From assembly GCA_964408155.1 (NCBI GenBank), contig CAYOYJ010000113.1, positions 1-8,326 on the forward strand: DNA of 8,326 bases. The letters are read 5' to 3'. The position numbers and the translations under genes are program-made. This document shows, one piece after another, positions 6,163 to 8,326 of this stretch (within the stretch, counting starts at the first letter, position 1; every line of letters starts with the position of its first letter). The notes below the pieces were generated by a model. That model did not search any database. It worked only from the letters and a program-made list of their open reading frames with translations, and was not told the origin of the DNA. Origin of the DNA: JAAYKM01 sp964408155. GTDB lineage: Bacteria > Desulfobacterota > Syntrophia > Syntrophales > JAAYKM01.

Positions 6163-7338
6163 TCAATCCGCGGCCCTTTTGAGCACATCCACCATGTCGG
6201 TCTCCTCCCAGGGATAGTCGCCCAGGAAAAGGCTCCTTGGGATATGACGATAAAGATCTCCGTTAAGGAGATCGAACTTCTCGATCATCCCCCTGGGGGA
6301 GAGATCAAAATATTCTTTCACCAGCAGGACCAGATTGTTGTCGGAAATTTTACCCGTTCCGAAGGTGTTGACATAGATGGCGATGGGACGGGCAATACCG
6401 ATCGCGTAGGCAAGCTGTACCGAACATTTTTCCGCCAGATCTGCCGCAACAATGTTTTTCGCCACATAGCGGGCCCCGAACGTTGCGGAACAGTCCACTT
6501 TTTCCGGTGATTTGTTGACAATGGCCCCCCCGCCCAACTGGGCACCGGGGAAACCGCCGTAAAGCTGAACCACCAGTTTCCGCCCCGTCACTCCGGAGTC
6601 CGCGGCGCTGCAGGAATTGACGGCCTGCCACTCGCCGGTGGGATTGAACAGGAATTCCGTTCCTTCGTCCACCCAGTCGCCGACGCAACCCATGGCGATA
6701 TGCTTGGCCATGGGCTCAATGCCGGCCCGGTCGCCCTCCTTGACACAGCGGTAATCGATGGCGTTGGACATAAGCACCGTCGAGACCCGCTCGGGCATCC
6801 CCCGATCGTTGTACTGGACCGTAATCTGACCCTTTCCGTCCGGCGCGAAGATGGGGTTGCCGCAGGTTTCAAAGCAGCGCATCATCTTATTGACCAGGAC
6901 ATAGGGCAACGGTAAAAGCTCCGAGGTTTCGTTACAGGCAAAACCATAAATGATACCCTGATCCCCGGCGCCGATCTCCTTGTATTTGCCCAGATCCGCC
7001 CTTGTTCCCTGGTTGATGTCGGGCGACTGGGGAATGATCGTGTTCAAGATACCCATGGAGTTTCCGTTCAACCCCAGATGGTAGTCATTATATCCGATGG
7101 AGAGCACCGTATTACGGATGATCTTTTCGATATCGACGTAGATGCGGGTGGCCACTTCCCCGCCGACAATGCACAGACCTTTCCCCAGAAAAACCTCGAG
7201 ACCGCAATGCGGCATCGTATCGATAGTCATGCCCGCACGGTATTCTTCTTCAATAATCTCCGCGATGATATGGGAGGCAATCATGTCGCAGACAATATCC
7301 GGATGGCCGATTTTTACGCTCTCTGATGTAATGTTCAT
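6163..7338 (-). CDS. metK: Methionine adenosyltransferase (S-adenosylmethionine synthetase), divergent
   Basis: MetK makes S-adenosylmethionine from methionine and ATP. The 391-residue length and whole-length motif order fit the bacterial family: TSESV (4-8), GHPD (11-14), VGGE (58-61), QSPDINQG (104-111), GAGDQG (123-128), PDGKGQITVQY (166-176), FNPTG (231-235), SGVTGRK (248-254) and ARYVAKNIVAA (289-299). Most catalytic residues known from E. coli can be matched: E6, H12, D14, E48, D126, D167, K169, D247, R253, K254, K276, K280 and D282. Several normally invariant positions differ: GHPDK is GHPDI (I15), HGGGAFSGKD is LGGGAIVNKS (268-277) and VDRS is VDCS (C283). The N terminus is short, but AAGGGA about 10 nt upstream supports this ATG. 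Its position before ahcY supports a role in the methyl cycle. An altered activity or a paralogue cannot be excluded from this window. Confidence 0.9.
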   Translation of the reverse strand: MNITSESVKIGHPDIVCDMIASHIIAEIIEEEYRAGMTIDTMPHCGLEVFLGKGLCIVGGEVATRIYVDIEKIIRNTVLSIGYNDYHLGLNGNSMGILNTIIPQSPDINQGTRADLGKYKEIGAGDQGIIYGFACNETSELLPLPYVLVNKMMRCFETCGNPIFAPDGKGQITVQYNDRGMPERVSTVLMSNAIDYRCVKEGDRAGIEPMAKHIAMGCVGDWVDEGTEFLFNPTGEWQAVNSCSAADSGVTGRKLVVQLYGGFPGAQLGGGAIVNKSPEKVDCSATFGARYVAKNIVAADLAEKCSVQLAYAIGIARPIAIYVNTFGTGKISDNNLVLLVKEYFDLSPRGMIEKFDLLNGDLYRHIPRSLFLGDYPWEETDMVDVLKRAAD

Positions 7339-7360
7339 GTAACTTGTTCCCTTTCTTCTT

Positions 7361-7390
7361 GGTATAAATTTCTACTCACTTATCGTTCAA
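7361..7390 (-). promoter_or_regulatory. Possible weak promoter of metK-ahcY
   Basis: On the minus strand TTGAAC (7390-7385) is followed by 18 nt and TATACC (7366-7361), four of six matches in each box. The predicted start would fall near 7354, next to the metK ribosome site, leaving a very short leader. It lies in the 53 bp gap between the DUF502 gene and metK. Transcription from upstream of the DUF502 gene is an equally good explanation for metK expression. The gap is too short for a typical SAM-I riboswitch. Confidence 0.3.
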
Positions 7391-7391
7391 C

Positions 7392-8039
7392 TCAGGAAGC
7401 CCTGCTTCCGGGAGGAACGATCCCCGCCGAAATGATCAATGTGAACGCTTCCTCGACCGTCATATCCGTTTCAATCACATCGCTTTCACGGACAATCACG
7501 AAGGCCCCCGTATAAGGAGTCAGGGCCAGAGGAATAAAGACCCCGATATTATTTTCATGCTCATGAGAAATCTGAGGAACGGTGTCTTCCGCAGAGCCCG
7601 TAACAAAACCGATACTGTGTAACCCCTTGCGCGGATATTCAACCAGGACGACTTTTCTGAAACTGCGGCTTTTCCCGACAAAGAGGCTGTTGAAGATCTG
7701 CTTGATCGCCAGATAGACACTGCGGACGATGGGAATCTGCGCAAACAGCCCTTCGCCCTTGCGGACGACGACATTTCCCAGATAACTCTTCGTGAGCAAC
7801 CCGGTAATGAGTATCAAAAGAACCGTAAAAATGATACCCAGGCCGGGTATATGGAAACCCAGCAGGGCATCCGGCTCATAACGGTCCGGAATGATCTTCA
7901 AGAGACCGTCCATGACATCGATAATGAAAAAGAGGATATAGAGGGTCAGGCCGATGGGAATAGTCACGGCCAGCCCGGTTAAAAAAATATTTTTCAAGCT
8001 CTTTTTCAAAATCAACCACCACGGCCCAGGCGCGAACAT
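7392..8039 (-). CDS. DUF502 family membrane protein
   Basis: A predicted inner-membrane protein of unknown function, 215 residues from ATG 8039. After a short N terminus come two membrane segments (about 18-44, starting NIFLTGLAVTIPIGL, and about 66-84), then a soluble C-terminal region. Features typical of the DUF502 family are the IPIVRSVY-KQ patch (102-113), GFVTGS (144-149) and VFIPLALTPYTGAF (167-180), the last a variant of the usual PTSG-containing strand. The start is uncertain: the ATG has AGGGAG directly against it, which is too close; an upstream TTG at 8069 would add ten residues but has no ribosome site; TTG codons nearer the first membrane segment are also possible. It lies 53 bp before metK on the same strand and may be the first gene of that operon. 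No functional link to the methyl cycle is known to me. Confidence 0.85.
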   Translation of the reverse strand: MFAPGPWWLILKKSLKNIFLTGLAVTIPIGLTLYILFFIIDVMDGLLKIIPDRYEPDALLGFHIPGLGIIFTVLLILITGLLTKSYLGNVVVRKGEGLFAQIPIVRSVYLAIKQIFNSLFVGKSRSFRKVVLVEYPRKGLHSIGFVTGSAEDTVPQISHEHENNIGVFIPLALTPYTGAFVIVRESDVIETDMTVEEAFTLIISAGIVPPGSRAS

Positions 8040-8078
8040 CTCCCTAACAAATCGCGCGCTTAATTTCAAGGTCTATTG

Positions 8079-8119
8079 AAAAAAAAGGGCATCCCCTGTA
8101 AGCGAAAGAGCATGCCCTT
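8079..8119 (-). terminator. Rho-independent terminator of panD
   Basis: AAGGGCAT (8085-8092) and ATGCCCTT (8112-8119) form a perfect 8-bp stem. In the minus-strand RNA three further pairs (CUC/GGG, one of them G-U) can form inside after one mismatch. The stem is followed on that strand by an unbroken T-run (8086-8079, partly in the stem). It lies 28 bp after the panD stop and separates panD from the DUF502-metK-ahcY genes. No clear sigma70 promoter was recognised between it and the DUF502 gene. Confidence 0.85.
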
Positions 8120-8146
8120 AACCGGTCTTTCTTCTCAGAAAATCGA

Positions 8147-8326
8147 TCAATGTGTGATCTTTTTGATCTTGTTTTTGTCATCCAGAAGCACGCAGGTCGG
8201 TTTCCAGCCTTTTGTCTCGCTGTCGTCGACCATGCAATAAGTCGCAATGATAATGATGTCCCCCCTGGAGACTTTTCTCGCCGCCGCACCGTTGAGACAG
8301 ATGACCCCGGAACCCGCTTTTCCGGT
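8147..8326 (-). CDS. panD: Aspartate 1-decarboxylase (PanD), C-terminal fragment, cut by the window edge
   Basis: PanD decarboxylates L-aspartate to beta-alanine for pantothenate and coenzyme A synthesis. Only the last 59 codons and the stop are present. They contain the family core SGVICLNGAAAR (6-17 of the fragment), matching the E. coli segment around N72, A74 and A75, then the beta-strand GDIIIIATY (22-30) and a tail with GWKPTCVLLDD (40-50). The enzyme is made as a proenzyme that cleaves itself before a serine to form a pyruvoyl cofactor; that Gly-Ser site and the other N-terminal catalytic residues lie outside the window. It is followed by its own terminator. panC and panB are not visible here. 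Confidence 0.93.
   Translation of the reverse strand, partial: TGKAGSGVICLNGAAARKVSRGDIIIIATYCMVDDSETKGWKPTCVLLDDKNKIKKITH

Noticed and set aside
5615..6217. A 200-codon plus-strand open frame opposite ahcY
   Set aside because: It is antisense to the well-conserved ahcY coding region and crosses into the end of metK; it has no ribosome site or family resemblance.
7339..7391. SAM- or SAH-responsive riboswitch before metK or in the metK-ahcY gap
   Set aside because: The gaps are about 53 bp each and show no multi-helix structure or recognisable riboswitch core; a covariance-model search would settle it.
1..8326. CRISPR arrays, tRNA or rRNA genes, insertion sequences, phage or toxin-antitoxin modules
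   Set aside because: No regularly spaced repeats, cloverleaf, transposase motif or terminal inverted repeats were seen; intergenic regions are short and explained by promoters and terminators.

Overview
The window looks like ordinary chromosomal DNA from a Gram-negative bacterium. Gene content (LptF/LptG lipopolysaccharide permeases, a GmhA-type heptose isomerase, a DUF502 membrane protein, AhcY with the bacterial insert), moderate GC and protein sequence style suggest a deltaproteobacterial lineage (Desulfobacterota/Thermodesulfobacteriota, perhaps Syntrophus-like). That placement is an inference from memory of family sequences, not a database result. No mobile element, CRISPR array, tRNA or rRNA was seen, and every identified gene reads through without a frameshift.

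Layout. Positions 1-1416 hold a leftward unit: a consensus-like sigma70 promoter (TTGACA, 17 bp, TATATT), then gmhA (SIS-domain phosphoheptose isomerase), grpE, and the first 31 codons of dnaK, which runs off the left edge. Positions 1484-2224 hold a leftward PHP-domain metal-dependent phosphoesterase gene closed by a strong terminator. A 195 bp intergenic region separates it from the divergent, rightward lptF-lptG pair (2420-4660), which has a recognisable promoter with an inverted repeat in its spacer. lptG converges on ahcY with only 24 bp between stop codons. The right half (4685-8039) is a leftward cluster of a DUF502 membrane protein, metK and ahcY, and at the right edge lies the 3' end of panD with its own terminator.

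How the genes work together. metK and ahcY form the core of the activated-methyl cycle: MetK makes S-adenosylmethionine and AhcY removes the inhibitory product S-adenosylhomocysteine. gmhA (first step to ADP-heptose for the LPS core) and lptF/lptG (inner-membrane part of the LPS exporter) both serve the outer membrane. grpE and dnaK are the chaperone and its nucleotide exchange factor. panD supplies beta-alanine for coenzyme A.

No clearly new multi-gene system is visible. The observations most worth a second look are the divergent MetK, which has replaced several residues usually invariant in the family while keeping most catalytic ones; the chaperone genes read from a housekeeping-type promoter behind a sugar isomerase gene instead of hrcA; and candidate regulatory structures (a hairpin at the 5' end of the gmhA mRNA and an inverted repeat in the lptF promoter).
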